A stretch of DNA of 64,000 nt from Teredinibacter waterburyi (lineage in GTDB: Bacteria; Pseudomonadota; Gammaproteobacteria; Pseudomonadales; Cellvibrionaceae), in NCBI RefSeq assembly GCF_001922985.1, contig NZ_MRUH01000125.1, positions 54,415-118,414 on the forward strand, written 5' to 3'. This document shows, piece by piece, positions 29,257-38,605 of this stretch. The position numbers and the translations under genes were made by a program. How positions within the stretch are numbered: position 1 is the stretch's first letter; each line of letters begins with the position of its first letter. The notes under the pieces are model-generated. The model worked only from the letters and a program-made list of their open reading frames with translations. It was not told where the DNA came from and made no database searches.

Positions 29257-30471
29257 ATGGCTGAAATGACCCCCCTATTCGCACGTCAACCGATATTCGA
29301 TCGCAATAAAAAAGTGATCGCGTACGAGTTGTTGTTTCGCCAATCTAACCGAAGCCACGCTCAAGTTTTAGACGGCGATATGGCCACTGTCGAAGTTTTA
29401 GTTAAGGTATTTGGCGAGAATCAGATACCTAATATCATTGGCGATAACAAAGCCTTTGTGAACTATACCCGCAACCTAATATGCAACCCACCGCCCTTAA
29501 AATCGAAACAACTGGTTATTGAAGTTCTAGAGGATATTGAGCCTGACGAAGAAGTACTCGCAGGTTTAAGCAATCTCAAAAAGAAAGGCTTTCAGATTGC
29601 CTTAGACGACTACGTGTTGAATAAAAAAACGCTCGCATTCCTACCCTATGCCGACTTTATTAAAGTTGATGTACTTAGTTTAAGCGCAGCCGAACTTGTT
29701 CGCATGACACAAAAATTACGGCCGTTAAAAATTAAACTGCTGGCCGAAAAGGTAGAAGATCACGAGATGATGCGGCATTGCTTAGAGCTGGGCTTTGATT
29801 ACTTTCAAGGCTACTTTCTCTGCAAGCCAGAAATTATTGAGGGCGTCAAAGTTAAAGAGGGAAAGCAGGCCTTAATGAAATTAATCTCGGTGATAAATGA
29901 CCCCGCCGTAGAATACGATTCTATTATCACCACCATTGCCAGTGACCCAAGCTTAAGTTACAAGATCCTCCAGCTAGTAAACTCGTCGGCGATTGGCTTA
30001 CCGCGTGCAATTGAGTCGCTACCCCAAGCAATAACGCTACTTGGCATAACCAATATTCGGAATTGGAGCAACTTCTTCCTAATGGCAAACAATTCAGACA
30101 AACCATCTGAACTGTGTGTAATTAGTATGACGAGAGCGAAGATGTGCGAAAGAATTGGTGGTCACAAAGGCGGCAAACATGTTGGTGAGGCGTGCTTTAC
30201 AGCGGGGCTTTTTTCAAACCTCGATGCATTTTTAGATATATCGATGGAGCAAATTCTAGCCAAGCTTTTACTTTCGGAAGATCTAGCCGCAGCGTTATTG
30301 GATCGCAGTGGTGAGTTGGGGCAGGTATTAAGTCTTGTGCAAGCTTATGAGCGAGGTAATTGGTCTGATATCAACTGGAAATTCGTCACCCAATGTAATC
30401 TCGAAGCCGAGCAATTAAATGCGTTTTATCTCGAGAGTGTCGCCTGGGCGACCGCGGTTGTTAATTCGTAA
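29257..30471 (+). CDS. EAL-HDOD signalling protein (YuxH-type)
   Basis: Cytoplasmic regulator (404 aa) with an N-terminal degenerate EAL domain and a C-terminal HDOD domain. The EAL part shows FARQPIFDRNKKVIAYELLFR at the start, EVLEDIEPDEE, ALDDYV and IKVDVLSL. The canonical catalytic EAL motif is replaced by ELLFRQ, so phosphodiesterase activity is doubtful. The HDOD part has SYKILQLVNSSAIGLPRAIESLPQAITLLG (near residue 240). Such proteins act in motility or c-di-GMP-related signalling. It forms a likely two-gene operon with the preceding helical protein. Confidence 0.95.
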   Translation: MAEMTPLFARQPIFDRNKKVIAYELLFRQSNRSHAQVLDGDMATVEVLVKVFGENQIPNIIGDNKAFVNYTRNLICNPPPLKSKQLVIEVLEDIEPDEEVLAGLSNLKKKGFQIALDDYVLNKKTLAFLPYADFIKVDVLSLSAAELVRMTQKLRPLKIKLLAEKVEDHEMMRHCLELGFDYFQGYFLCKPEIIEGVKVKEGKQALMKLISVINDPAVEYDSIITTIASDPSLSYKILQLVNSSAIGLPRAIESLPQAITLLGITNIRNWSNFFLMANNSDKPSELCVISMTRAKMCERIGGHKGGKHVGEACFTAGLFSNLDAFLDISMEQILAKLLLSEDLAAALLDRSGELGQVLSLVQAYERGNWSDINWKFVTQCNLEAEQLNAFYLESVAWATAVVNS

Positions 30472-30482
30472 CACTGAACATT

Positions 30483-30526
30483 AGCGGCTAAATTATCACC
30501 CGTTTCGAGTTAACCGCTGCGTTTTT
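30483..30526 (+). terminator. Possible rho-independent terminator after EAL-HDOD gene
   Basis: An 8-of-9 inverted repeat, AGCGGCTAA (30483-30491) and TTAACCGCT (30510-30518), is followed by GCG and a run of five T. It overlaps the 3' end of the convergent glutaredoxin-like gene. The loop is long (18 nt), so strength is uncertain. Confidence 0.35.
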
Positions 30527-30761
30527 GTGTTAACCACTGCCTCACATCTTCCTCCGCAAACGGCCAGCCAAGGTCGTTATCTATGCCTTCACATATAACG
30601 ACAGGAATACGCACACCATACAGCGCCATCAAGGAATCAGAATCGGCGATATCGCATGTATGAATCTGATAGCTGTTGGGCTTTAACGCGCGCGCGAGCA
30701 CCTGCTCGGCTAGCTCACAAAGATGGCAGCCAAGCGTAGAGTACAAGGTTAATTTGGTCAT
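30510..30761 (-). CDS. Glutaredoxin-like protein (DUF836 type)
   Basis: Small thioredoxin-fold protein (83 aa). The N-terminus LTLYSTLGCHLCELAEQVL carries a CxxC redox motif (CHLC) and the cis-proline region is VRIPVVICEG. The C-terminus WPFAEEDVRQWL is typical of the DUF836/glutaredoxin-like group. A monocistronic gene convergent with the EAL-HDOD gene. The redox partner is unknown. Confidence 0.9.
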   Translation of the reverse strand: MTKLTLYSTLGCHLCELAEQVLARALKPNSYQIHTCDIADSDSLMALYGVRIPVVICEGIDNDLGWPFAEEDVRQWLTQKRSG

Positions 30762-30855
30762 AGGATCAACACTTTGATGATTAATGAATTCGAAATCACA
30801 TCGAAATTAAAGAACCCAAAGGCTCACAAAGTGTCGATTATAACGCAGTGTCGAT

Positions 30856-32490
30856 TTAAGCGTGGTGACGCTCTAACGCTGCCATCATATTCCCCATAAA
30901 AGGGCCAAACTGCTGGCTGCGTGGATGGCCAGAAAAATGCTGGCTGCCAATGGCATTGCTAAGCTGTTCAATGTCGGCAACACCAAAGCCGCTATCGGCA
31001 GCGTTGCTGCGTATCTGTTCAAGCTGCTTGACAAAACCCATTAACATTTGCATTGGATTATTACCAAAACGTGGCCCGTGTCTGTCGCCATGTTCGCCAT
31101 CGCGAATCGATAACCGCTGCTCAGATGCCGCGGCAACCTTCCCATAGCTATCGTCGATACGTCCCTCAATGCGGGTGTAGCTAGTCTGCTGTAAATTGAC
31201 AGCAAAGCGGGCAATTTCATCGCTTTCGATACCAAGCTGCAACGCCTGATCGAAGGCTGCAGTTACATCGCCACTAAAAAATGTTTCGGCAACATCATTT
31301 ACCTTGCCGAGTAATTCGTTAATGGCTTTCAATTCTTCAGTATCGAGATCACCTTCTACCGTTAACTTAAAATTATTCAAACTGGACTCATTGTACTGGG
31401 TTATACCATTGCCCGTTTGAGTGCGCTCCCCGTAATCACCATAGGAGCGAATATTGACCTTGTCGCCATCTGCAGTAACCAGCTGTAAATTAAACGAACG
31501 GCTCTGGGACGACTCGCGCTCAAGGCTCACCCCTGGCTGGGACTCGACAGCACTAAGCCCCTCGCTATAAAAGGTTTCACTCGCCTGCAGCAGGGTTTTT
31601 AAGGTGTCCAGTTCTGGATTCGCGCTCAACTGATCTAACAAGGAGGCAAAGGTTTCGGCAAGACTTAGTTCGGGTGTTGCGGTGGTTATTGTACTGCTCG
31701 CTGGCGCCGCCGGAGCTGTCACAGCGGCGGCCTTGCGCTCGAGATCTGTTGTTGGATCTTGCAAGCCTAGCTTCGCCGCGATATCGCTTACGCCCTGAAG
31801 CACATCGTTAAAGGTCTTTTCAATTTGGGCGGCAACTTCTGCTGGCAACGACGTCAGTCCACCTAGCTGATCGGCGGCTTCGCTATACCCCTGCATAAAT
31901 CCATCGAGGCCCGCTTGCAAGCGCGACTGTAGTGATGCGTCGTCGGCCCCGTCGGCCAGATCGAAAGCGAGCTGCTGTTGAATAAAGGCCAGAATTGTAT
32001 TGGCCGCATCTGTGCGATTGCTCTCGGGGTTAACCTCCGCCGCACCCGACACCATAGAGCTTCGGTCAATAGAACTTCCGTCAAGGCTAGCATTGCCTGC
32101 GCCAGCCTCGTTACTTACCGAGGCGCTGGAATGCGTTGATGAACTTATTGTTAAAAAACCTTGCTGTGAATAAGTAGCGCTTTGACGATCAGCGTAATCC
32201 GCCCCGTGCCTAGTGGCGTGATCGATTGAGGGATTTGCGAGGTAGGACTGTGACGGTGTATAGCGGGTTTCCGAATACTGGTACATAGCCGTAACAGAGC
32301 TACTAGACGACCGATTACCATCGATAGTAACGGTTGTTTGACTACTACTAACGATTGTTTGGCTACGACTCACAGAGCTTTGTGTCCCCGTGGCAGAAGC
32401 GTCTGCGGGGCTATTAGTTGTGGTCGGCGCTTGCGAACTATGCGCCAGAGTAGCTGGGTGTGGGTTGCGATGTATCGCGGGATCTATCAT
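30856..32490 (-). CDS. Large Ser-rich protein with DUF5610-like domain
   Basis: Function unknown (544 aa). No signal peptide is evident. The first ~155 residues are Ser/Thr/Ala-rich and of low complexity. A DUF5610-like domain follows around residues 160-245 (LAFIQQQLAFDLADGADDASL, then LQAGLDGFMQGYSEAADQLGG). The C-terminal part has a long alternating segment and a Gly/His-rich tail (HGDRHGPRFGNNPM). DUF5610 proteins occur in gammaproteobacteria, often near flagellar or signalling genes. The next upstream gene on this strand encodes the FHA protein, but they are 137 bases apart and no operon is obvious. Confidence 0.75.
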   Translation of the reverse strand: MIDPAIHRNPHPATLAHSSQAPTTTNSPADASATGTQSSVSRSQTIVSSSQTTVTIDGNRSSSSSVTAMYQYSETRYTPSQSYLANPSIDHATRHGADYADRQSATYSQQGFLTISSSTHSSASVSNEAGAGNASLDGSSIDRSSMVSGAAEVNPESNRTDAANTILAFIQQQLAFDLADGADDASLQSRLQAGLDGFMQGYSEAADQLGGLTSLPAEVAAQIEKTFNDVLQGVSDIAAKLGLQDPTTDLERKAAAVTAPAAPASSTITTATPELSLAETFASLLDQLSANPELDTLKTLLQASETFYSEGLSAVESQPGVSLERESSQSRSFNLQLVTADGDKVNIRSYGDYGERTQTGNGITQYNESSLNNFKLTVEGDLDTEELKAINELLGKVNDVAETFFSGDVTAAFDQALQLGIESDEIARFAVNLQQTSYTRIEGRIDDSYGKVAAASEQRLSIRDGEHGDRHGPRFGNNPMQMLMGFVKQLEQIRSNAADSGFGVADIEQLSNAIGSQHFSGHPRSQQFGPFMGNMMAALERHHA

Positions 32491-32627
32491 CAGAAAACTC
32501 CGAAAAACGCGGCCTATGGCATTGCCTATGACAGGCTTTCGGCCTGACAGCTCGGAACTTCAATAATATTTTGTTCTAAAAGCGATTTGCTATTGCGGTG
32601 AATCTGCGGCTTGACGCATGAATGGCA

Positions 32628-33557
32628 TCAGCCCTTCAGATAAAACCAAATTGCAGCGCCAGCAGCGCCCGCCAACACCAAAACCACAGGCCATGTACTC
32701 TTATTAGAACTACTTTCTGGCGCAACCAAGTGACTTGACTCCTGCTCCGTTTTTACGGCCTGCCGAGCTATCCCACCATTTGCCCTCGATATTGGCCTTT
32801 TGGCTGCGTTCGCTGCGTTCGCTGCGGCTATTGGCTTACTACCAACATGAGCCAAGCGCGTCGCATCGGGTTGTGACGCTACGATAGGGATCGCCGACTC
32901 CGTTTTTAAGGTTGGCCGAAACACGGTTTTGTCCACATCTCGCTCAGGGCCAGAAATGGTAAAAGCTAGGTTATCAAAACTGAGTTTATCGCCAAGATTC
33001 AGCACCGCCTTATCGACCTTTACGCCGTTGACGAAGGTGCCGTTAACCGAGCCCAAATCCCGCACTTCAAGCCCACGAGACGATATGGTTAAAGAAGCAT
33101 GGTGACGCGATAAATGCGAAAAAGGTAAGGAAATATTGCAATCTGGCGCGCGACCTAGAGTCATCTGCCCGTGTACATCAATGTCTTTGGCCACCAGCAT
33201 GGTGTTTACGGGTTGCAACTTCCAGCCTGGTTTTGACGCTTCATTAAAAGCGGTGTTGTTTACAATGGGTTGCTTCGGGTCGACAAGCATTACACGAACA
33301 TCACCAAACGATAGGATATCGCCATGAACTATTCGTTTCGGCGACCGTACCGGCATGTCGTTTACCCTGATGGCGCTATCGCCAACAAGGTTTTCGATCG
33401 TCGCCTCGTCGCCTTTAAAGTTAAGCTGAGCGTGCTTTGCGTGTAATAGATGATCCTGAAGGCAGAGTTCACAGCCGGCATCCGTACCGACGAAATAGTT
33501 AGACTCGACTAGCCACAAGGGTTTTTTTGTTTGGTTTAGATATTTTAATTGCAACAT
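32628..33557 (-). CDS. Double FHA-domain membrane-anchored protein
   Basis: Likely phosphothreonine-binding signalling protein (309 aa). Two FHA domains are predicted. The first (residues about 1-95) is divergent, with GCELCLQDHLLHAKHAQL. The second (about 125-210) is canonical: LGRAPDCNISLPFSHLSRHHA, DLGSVNGTFVNG. A Ser/Ala-rich linker leads to a single C-terminal membrane helix (VVLVLAGAAGAAIWFYL), so the FHA domains would be cytoplasmic. A PP2C phosphatase gene lies divergently 486 bases away, suggesting a phospho-signalling pair; no Ser/Thr kinase is found in the window. Confidence 0.9.
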   Translation of the reverse strand: MLQLKYLNQTKKPLWLVESNYFVGTDAGCELCLQDHLLHAKHAQLNFKGDEATIENLVGDSAIRVNDMPVRSPKRIVHGDILSFGDVRVMLVDPKQPIVNNTAFNEASKPGWKLQPVNTMLVAKDIDVHGQMTLGRAPDCNISLPFSHLSRHHASLTISSRGLEVRDLGSVNGTFVNGVKVDKAVLNLGDKLSFDNLAFTISGPERDVDKTVFRPTLKTESAIPIVASQPDATRLAHVGSKPIAAANAANAAKRPISRANGGIARQAVKTEQESSHLVAPESSSNKSTWPVVLVLAGAAGAAIWFYLKG

Positions 33558-34043
33558 AGATTCTAACTGTCTTTAGACCTTGATCATCGAGCCGAGGCGA
33601 AAGCTGAACATAAAACACGGGCGGGCTCATTCACGCCGCATGTTAACAAATTGTAACACCGCGAAATTAATCGCTGGCACTATACTCTATATAATAGTCC
33701 AATCAGCGCTTGAATATTAGCTGTGTTAATAGCGTTTCGCCTACAGAACAGGTGACGATAAAAATCGCAGCTAATGAATGTTCAACGACCTATAGCCGCG
33801 GTGAGATACTAGGCTACAGCATACTCACAGAAAAAATGAAGCGGCGAGAACCGGCGAGACGTTAGTAGCGAGGCGCGGCAAGTCGTGGAGCGCGGTGAAA
33901 GAAACAGTAGAAACAAACTTAGATTCTGTGAACGTTCTCGGAATTCTGACCTTGTCTACTCAGGCTTTCAAGACAGATATATAAAATTCGTTTAGGCTCA
34001 ATGGTTTGTAAGCTCTAAAACCCTACTAAGAATCAGGACCAGC
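33558..34043. other. Divergent region between FHA and PP2C genes
   Basis: 486 bases without a supported gene. A TATAAT-like string occurs near 33699. A purine-rich stretch near 33850-33910 contains an imperfect tandem GGCGAGAA/GGCGAGAC repeat. I see no RNA gene I can name. Confidence 0.35.
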
Positions 34044-34829
34044 ATGGCTTTAACTGGCTACAGCGCCGCAACAGATGTTGGTTTACGGCGTAACAATAAT
34101 GAAGACCACTACCTGAGTTTGCCCTTTTTAGGGCTTTGGGCCGTTGCCGATGGTATGGGTGGCCACGCCGCAGGCGAAGTCGCCAGCGCCATTGCCTGTC
34201 AAACATTGGGCTCTCAAATTCGTTCCGGCACAAGCCTTAGCGATGCGATTCAAGCCTGCCATAAAGCTGTCTTACAGGGTGTAATTGATGGCGCTGGCGG
34301 GCAAGGAATGGGCTCAACCATGGTTGCGCTGCACTCTCGGGGCCGCAATTTTCACGTTAGCTGGGTTGGCGATAGTCGCGCTTATTCTTGGCTGCCTGAT
34401 AAAGCAATACCGCTGGAACAAATCACGCGCGACCATTCCTACGTGCAAATGCTTTATGAGTCCGGAGCCATCGGCTACCACGAAATCGCCAATCACCCAG
34501 AAAAAAACATCATTACTCAATGTTTAGGCTCTATCGATGCTGAAGACGTCCAGGTTGATGTTGTCACCAGCCAATGGCAACCAAACCAGATGATTCTACT
34601 CTGTAGTGATGGTTTATCGGACGCCGTCGGCGATGAGGAGATGACCGATATTTTGAAGCGCTGTAGCAACCTCGATCAAGCCACCAATAACTTGGTTCGA
34701 GCCGCTTTAAATAACGGCGGTCGCGACAATATCACCGTACAGATCATTGCCGCCCCACCCAGTTGGTTACAAATCCTACAAAACACCTATTCTCAGTTTG
34801 CCAAGCTTGCAAATCCCGCCAGAAACTAA
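34044..34829 (+). CDS. PP2C-type serine/threonine phosphatase
   Basis: Soluble metal-dependent phosphatase (261 aa) of the PPM/Stp type. The metal-binding and catalytic motifs are complete: VGLRRNNNEDHY, VADGMGGHAAGEVAS, GMGSTMVAL, WVGDSRAY, ITRDHSYVQ, LCSDGLSD and GGRDNITVQ. Such enzymes reverse Ser/Thr phosphorylation; with the divergent FHA gene it forms half of a phospho-signalling set. It starts with the ATG at 34044 and ends 75 bases before the next gene's start. Confidence 0.95.
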   Translation: MALTGYSAATDVGLRRNNNEDHYLSLPFLGLWAVADGMGGHAAGEVASAIACQTLGSQIRSGTSLSDAIQACHKAVLQGVIDGAGGQGMGSTMVALHSRGRNFHVSWVGDSRAYSWLPDKAIPLEQITRDHSYVQMLYESGAIGYHEIANHPEKNIITQCLGSIDAEDVQVDVVTSQWQPNQMILLCSDGLSDAVGDEEMTDILKRCSNLDQATNNLVRAALNNGGRDNITVQIIAAPPSWLQILQNTYSQFAKLANPARN

Positions 34830-34903
34830 CAGGCTTCGCGGCTTTATGGTATAAAGCGCGCTGTTTTGCTAACTCACCCCTAAACGCATCACGTTGTTGC
34901 CTA

Positions 34904-35812
34904 ATGCCACCAAAACTCACCCTTATTTTAAAAGCCACTTTTGCCTTGCTAATGCTGGCGGCGTTGATCTGGTGGGTGCAAAGTAATTATGGTTGGCTGG
35001 AATTACTGTCCGCTTGGAATCAAGTGCCGCTAGCCACCATTGGCTTGGCTGCGCTGCTCGTGATCGGCAGCCATTTTCTTCGTGTTTTGCGAGTATATCG
35101 AGCCTACAGTTACCACACCTGTGTGGATTTTCGCCTGACTTCGAGTGTTAGCCTGGTACACAACACCGTTAGCTTCCTGCTGCCGATGCGTCTCGGCGAA
35201 ATCGCCCTGCCAGCACTCAGCAAGCACCAACTCGGTATTGAACTACGTTACTCATCGGCGACATTGGTACTTTTGCGACTATTCGACGCGCACATGCTGG
35301 CGCTGTTACTGTTGTTTTTTACTGGCTCACTGTGGTTATCGACCTATGGCCTTGGCCAATATGCGATCATCATTCCACTATCGCTAATCACCGCGCTGCC
35401 CTTTTGTATCCATCTACTAAAATGGGGGTGTAGCCGATCAGAAAAGTTACGCTTCTTGTTACCACTTATTCAAACACCCCAGTCTTGGCTTACGCTCTAC
35501 GCATTAACCATGGCGCTATGGTTGATCAAACTACTTGCGCTAGCGCTAGTTGCAGCGGCGTTGGGGCATATAGCCATTGACCACGCTTGGATAGCGACTA
35601 TCATTGCCGACGGTAGCGCGCTTTCGCCGTTAACGGGGTTTGCCAATGCAGGTACTTTCGAGCTGGCATTCGCAGCACCGCTACTTCCTCTGGGTTACGA
35701 GCTTAATCATCTCGTTAAGGTCGCGGTTAATCTGCACTTATTTATTTTTGTTATCAATATCGCCGTGGGTATTTTTGGTTTTATCGGGCTGAACCCGCGT
35801 ACACAGCCCTAA
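34904..35812 (+). CDS. LPG_synthase_TM-type integral membrane protein
   Basis: Multi-pass inner-membrane protein, 302 aa with the start at the ATG at 34904 (MPPKLTLILKATF); a longer in-frame reading back to 34763 would overlap the PP2C gene and looks non-coding. About seven or eight hydrophobic helices are present. SSVSLVHNTVSFLLPMRLGE and LTGFANAGTFELAFAAPL match the flippase-like LPG_synthase_TM (UPF0104/AglD2) family signatures, where such PxRxGE and G-F-E patterns recur. The neighbouring polyprenyl-phosphate sugar genes suggest a role with lipid-linked sugars; substrate is unknown. Confidence 0.85.
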   Translation: MPPKLTLILKATFALLMLAALIWWVQSNYGWLELLSAWNQVPLATIGLAALLVIGSHFLRVLRVYRAYSYHTCVDFRLTSSVSLVHNTVSFLLPMRLGEIALPALSKHQLGIELRYSSATLVLLRLFDAHMLALLLLFFTGSLWLSTYGLGQYAIIIPLSLITALPFCIHLLKWGCSRSEKLRFLLPLIQTPQSWLTLYALTMALWLIKLLALALVAAALGHIAIDHAWIATIIADGSALSPLTGFANAGTFELAFAAPLLPLGYELNHLVKVAVNLHLFIFVINIAVGIFGFIGLNPRTQP

Positions 35813-35891
35813 TTTATATGTAAAAAAACGTTCCCGCGTAGAACCGATCTACTCACGCAAAAAAATCACAGTATTAAGGTAACCGTTTATC

Positions 35892-36920
35892 ATGCAGCTC
35901 CCTAGCCTAACCATCGTCGTCCCCATGTACAACGAAGAGGACAACGTACGCCCTCTGTTTACCGCGATAAAAGACGCACTAACAGGCTACCAAGGTGATT
36001 GGTTTGCGATTATCGTAAATGACGGCAGCCGCGATAAAACCGCCGCACGTTTAAATGAATGTGTAGATGAATTCGGCGAGCAGTTTCAACATATCGAATT
36101 ACAACGTAATTTCGGTCAGACCGCAGCGATGCAAGCCGGAATAGACGCCGCTAAAACCGAACTTATCGCAACCATGGACGGCGATTTACAAAACGATCCC
36201 GCCGACATTCCTCGCCTTGTAATGGAATTATTATCACGTGACTTGGACCTACTCCAAGGCTGGCGAAAAAACCGTCAGGACGCACTAGTATCGCGTAAGT
36301 TGCCGTCGCGCATCGCCAACAAAATTATTCAACGCGTTAGCGGTGTAAAACTGGACGATTATGGCTGCAGTTTAAAAGTGTATCGTGCCGACGTACTCAA
36401 ACAAATTCGCATCTACGGTGAGATGCATCGATTTATTCCGGTATGGATGGCGACCGTCTGCCCACCACATCGCATCGGCCAAACACCCGTCCACCATCGC
36501 GCGCGCGTTGCCGGTGAATCAAAATACGGAATCTCGCGAACCTTTCGAGTCATTATCGACTTGCTTACAGCGTTCTTCTTCCTAAAATTCCGCGCCCGTC
36601 CCGGTCACTTCTTTGGCTCTATTGGCCTTGGTGTCGGCATGCTCGGCGGCGTACTTATGTCTTACCTAGTCTTTCTAAAGGTTTTTTTAGGCGAGGATAT
36701 AGGCGATAGACCCATGTTGATGTTCGCCAGTATTCTATTGATTGCCTCGTTGCAGTTTTTAACTACCGGTGTAGTTTCTGAAATTTTAAGCCGAATCTTC
36801 TTCCAAACTACTAACGTGAAATCGTATAAAATTCGTAAGCCCCTTAGCTGCGAATACAACCCAGATTTCCAGAAACAGCTTGAAGAAACGTTAAAGAATC
36901 CTGTCAACGAATCTAAATAG
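35892..36920 (+). CDS. Family 2 polyprenyl-phosphate glycosyltransferase
   Basis: Membrane-associated GT2 enzyme (342 aa) of the DPM1/ArnC/GtrB type, expected to attach a sugar to undecaprenyl phosphate on the cytoplasmic face. The GT-A core shows VVPMYNEEDNVRPLF, NDGSRDKT, the metal-binding DGDLQNDP, and QGWRKNRQD. Two C-terminal membrane helices (about residues 235-260 and 275-300) are typical of GtrB-like enzymes. It starts 79 bases after the LPG_synthase_TM gene and ends 10 bases before the next gene, so an operon is likely. Confidence 0.93.
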   Translation: MQLPSLTIVVPMYNEEDNVRPLFTAIKDALTGYQGDWFAIIVNDGSRDKTAARLNECVDEFGEQFQHIELQRNFGQTAAMQAGIDAAKTELIATMDGDLQNDPADIPRLVMELLSRDLDLLQGWRKNRQDALVSRKLPSRIANKIIQRVSGVKLDDYGCSLKVYRADVLKQIRIYGEMHRFIPVWMATVCPPHRIGQTPVHHRARVAGESKYGISRTFRVIIDLLTAFFFLKFRARPGHFFGSIGLGVGMLGGVLMSYLVFLKVFLGEDIGDRPMLMFASILLIASLQFLTTGVVSEILSRIFFQTTNVKSYKIRKPLSCEYNPDFQKQLEETLKNPVNESK

Positions 36921-36930
36921 TGGGGTTGGT

Positions 36931-38565
36931 ATGACTAGGCTACCTTTATCCTCAACTACCGGGTCGCCCTCTAGCGCAGCTAAATTCTCGCCCACGGCTA
37001 TATTTGCCGTGATTGTCGTGTTGCTAACAGTCTATCGAATGTTAGTCATTCTGCAGCCACACCTTTCTCTATTCTATGACGAAGCCTATTACTACCACTG
37101 GTCGTTAAATCCAGACTTTGGCTACTACTCGAAGCCACCGATGGTCGCCTGGAGCATAATTGTTGGCACCAGCCTGTTTGGTAACGGCGTATTCGGCATT
37201 AAAGTCATGGCGAGCTTGCTATACGCGGGCAGTGCCACCGCGATATTTATGACACTGCAACGTATCGCGTCTGGCTGGCAAGCGCTTCTTGGTGGCTGTG
37301 TATTTCTCTGTATTCCCATGATCGGCTTTAACAGCGTATTTATCACCACCGATGCGCCGATGATTTTTTGTTGGTCGGTTACACTTTACGCAACCGTGTG
37401 CGCCCTACTTGACGGGCGCTTGTGGCAGTGGCTGTTAGTCGGTATAGCTACCGGATTTGGTATGCTAAGTAAATACACCATGGGTGCGCTTCCCCTAGCC
37501 ATTTTTCTATATCTTGTTTTTTCCAGCCGTCACCGCCCGCTTCTAACCACTGCAGGCCCTTGGCTCGCTGCAATCGTTTCGGGTTTGATTTTTGGTTTGA
37601 ATATCTACTGGAATTACCAAAACAATTGGGTCGCACTGCACCATACCCAAGAGATCTCCGAAACCGGTGGCGACCTTTTTAATGTCGCCTCGCTATTCGA
37701 GTTCTGGCTGACGCAAATCTTTATTTTTGGCCCAGTCTGGAGCTACCTGCTTGTTCGCGGGTTGATAGCAAGGTTCCAGTCGAAAAGCCCATCTTCTTCG
37801 AGCCTATTAGAAACCTCGGAACTCGACAAAAAAAGTGTTACGGCAATCGAAAATCAAGCGGAGTTTATTCGCCTGTTTATTTGGGCCACATTGATTATTC
37901 TCGCCGCCATATCGGTACAGGCATTTTTATCGCGCGCATTTGCCAATTGGGCAGGCCCATGGATGGTAGGCGGAGCATTATTGTTAGCCTTGTGCGCCCC
38001 CGACATATGGCAAACCGCTAGCTCAAGTTTTAAATTGAAACGCTGGTTAATTACCGGCGCGATTATTCAACTCGGTGCGCTATCGTTGTTCTACCACTGG
38101 CCCGTAATACAACATATTGCCAATGTAGAACCTACCCGCAAGAACACACCCTACTATCGCATAATGGCATGGCCGGAACTTGGCGAGCAGCTAAAGCCCT
38201 ATTTAACGACCTACCCGAATGCACGGCTAACCAGCGATAGTCGCGACCTGCTCGCGTATCTCGGTTACTTTGCCGAGCCGGGCAGTTTTCAATTTGCGCG
38301 CTGGAGCCCAAACCCCGACAATATTCGCGACTACTACGATTTAAAACTAAACCTGCGTGACTTCACCGGCCAAGAAAGCGACGACCAAGAGACTAGGCTA
38401 AAAGCTCGAGAGTTTTTGTTTGTAACAAAAGAACCCTTTACGGCAGAGTTTTCTGCCGGATTCAGTTCTACAAAAAATTTAGGTGTTATTAAGCAAGCCA
38501 TAAACAGCACCGAATCTCGGCGCGTATATCTTACCCTCGCCACAAATTTTATTGGCTACCCGTGA
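36931..38565 (+). CDS. ArnT/PMT-type membrane glycosyltransferase
   Basis: Integral membrane transferase (544 aa) of the GT39/GT83 superfamily that would use a polyprenyl-phosphate sugar as donor on the periplasmic side. The N-terminal helix is followed by the signature SLFYDEAYYYHWSLNPDFGY with the conserved acidic pair, then SKPPMVAW. About ten membrane helices and a C-terminal periplasmic domain are apparent. It follows the GT2 gene directly, matching the ArnC-ArnT logic. The acceptor (lipid A, protein or other glycan) cannot be told from the sequence. Confidence 0.9.
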   Translation: MTRLPLSSTTGSPSSAAKFSPTAIFAVIVVLLTVYRMLVILQPHLSLFYDEAYYYHWSLNPDFGYYSKPPMVAWSIIVGTSLFGNGVFGIKVMASLLYAGSATAIFMTLQRIASGWQALLGGCVFLCIPMIGFNSVFITTDAPMIFCWSVTLYATVCALLDGRLWQWLLVGIATGFGMLSKYTMGALPLAIFLYLVFSSRHRPLLTTAGPWLAAIVSGLIFGLNIYWNYQNNWVALHHTQEISETGGDLFNVASLFEFWLTQIFIFGPVWSYLLVRGLIARFQSKSPSSSSLLETSELDKKSVTAIENQAEFIRLFIWATLIILAAISVQAFLSRAFANWAGPWMVGGALLLALCAPDIWQTASSSFKLKRWLITGAIIQLGALSLFYHWPVIQHIANVEPTRKNTPYYRIMAWPELGEQLKPYLTTYPNARLTSDSRDLLAYLGYFAEPGSFQFARWSPNPDNIRDYYDLKLNLRDFTGQESDDQETRLKAREFLFVTKEPFTAEFSAGFSSTKNLGVIKQAINSTESRRVYLTLATNFIGYP

Positions 38566-38605
38566 ACTTGCGTTGCGTTACAGCACAATGGGAAAAGGCA
38601 TTACC

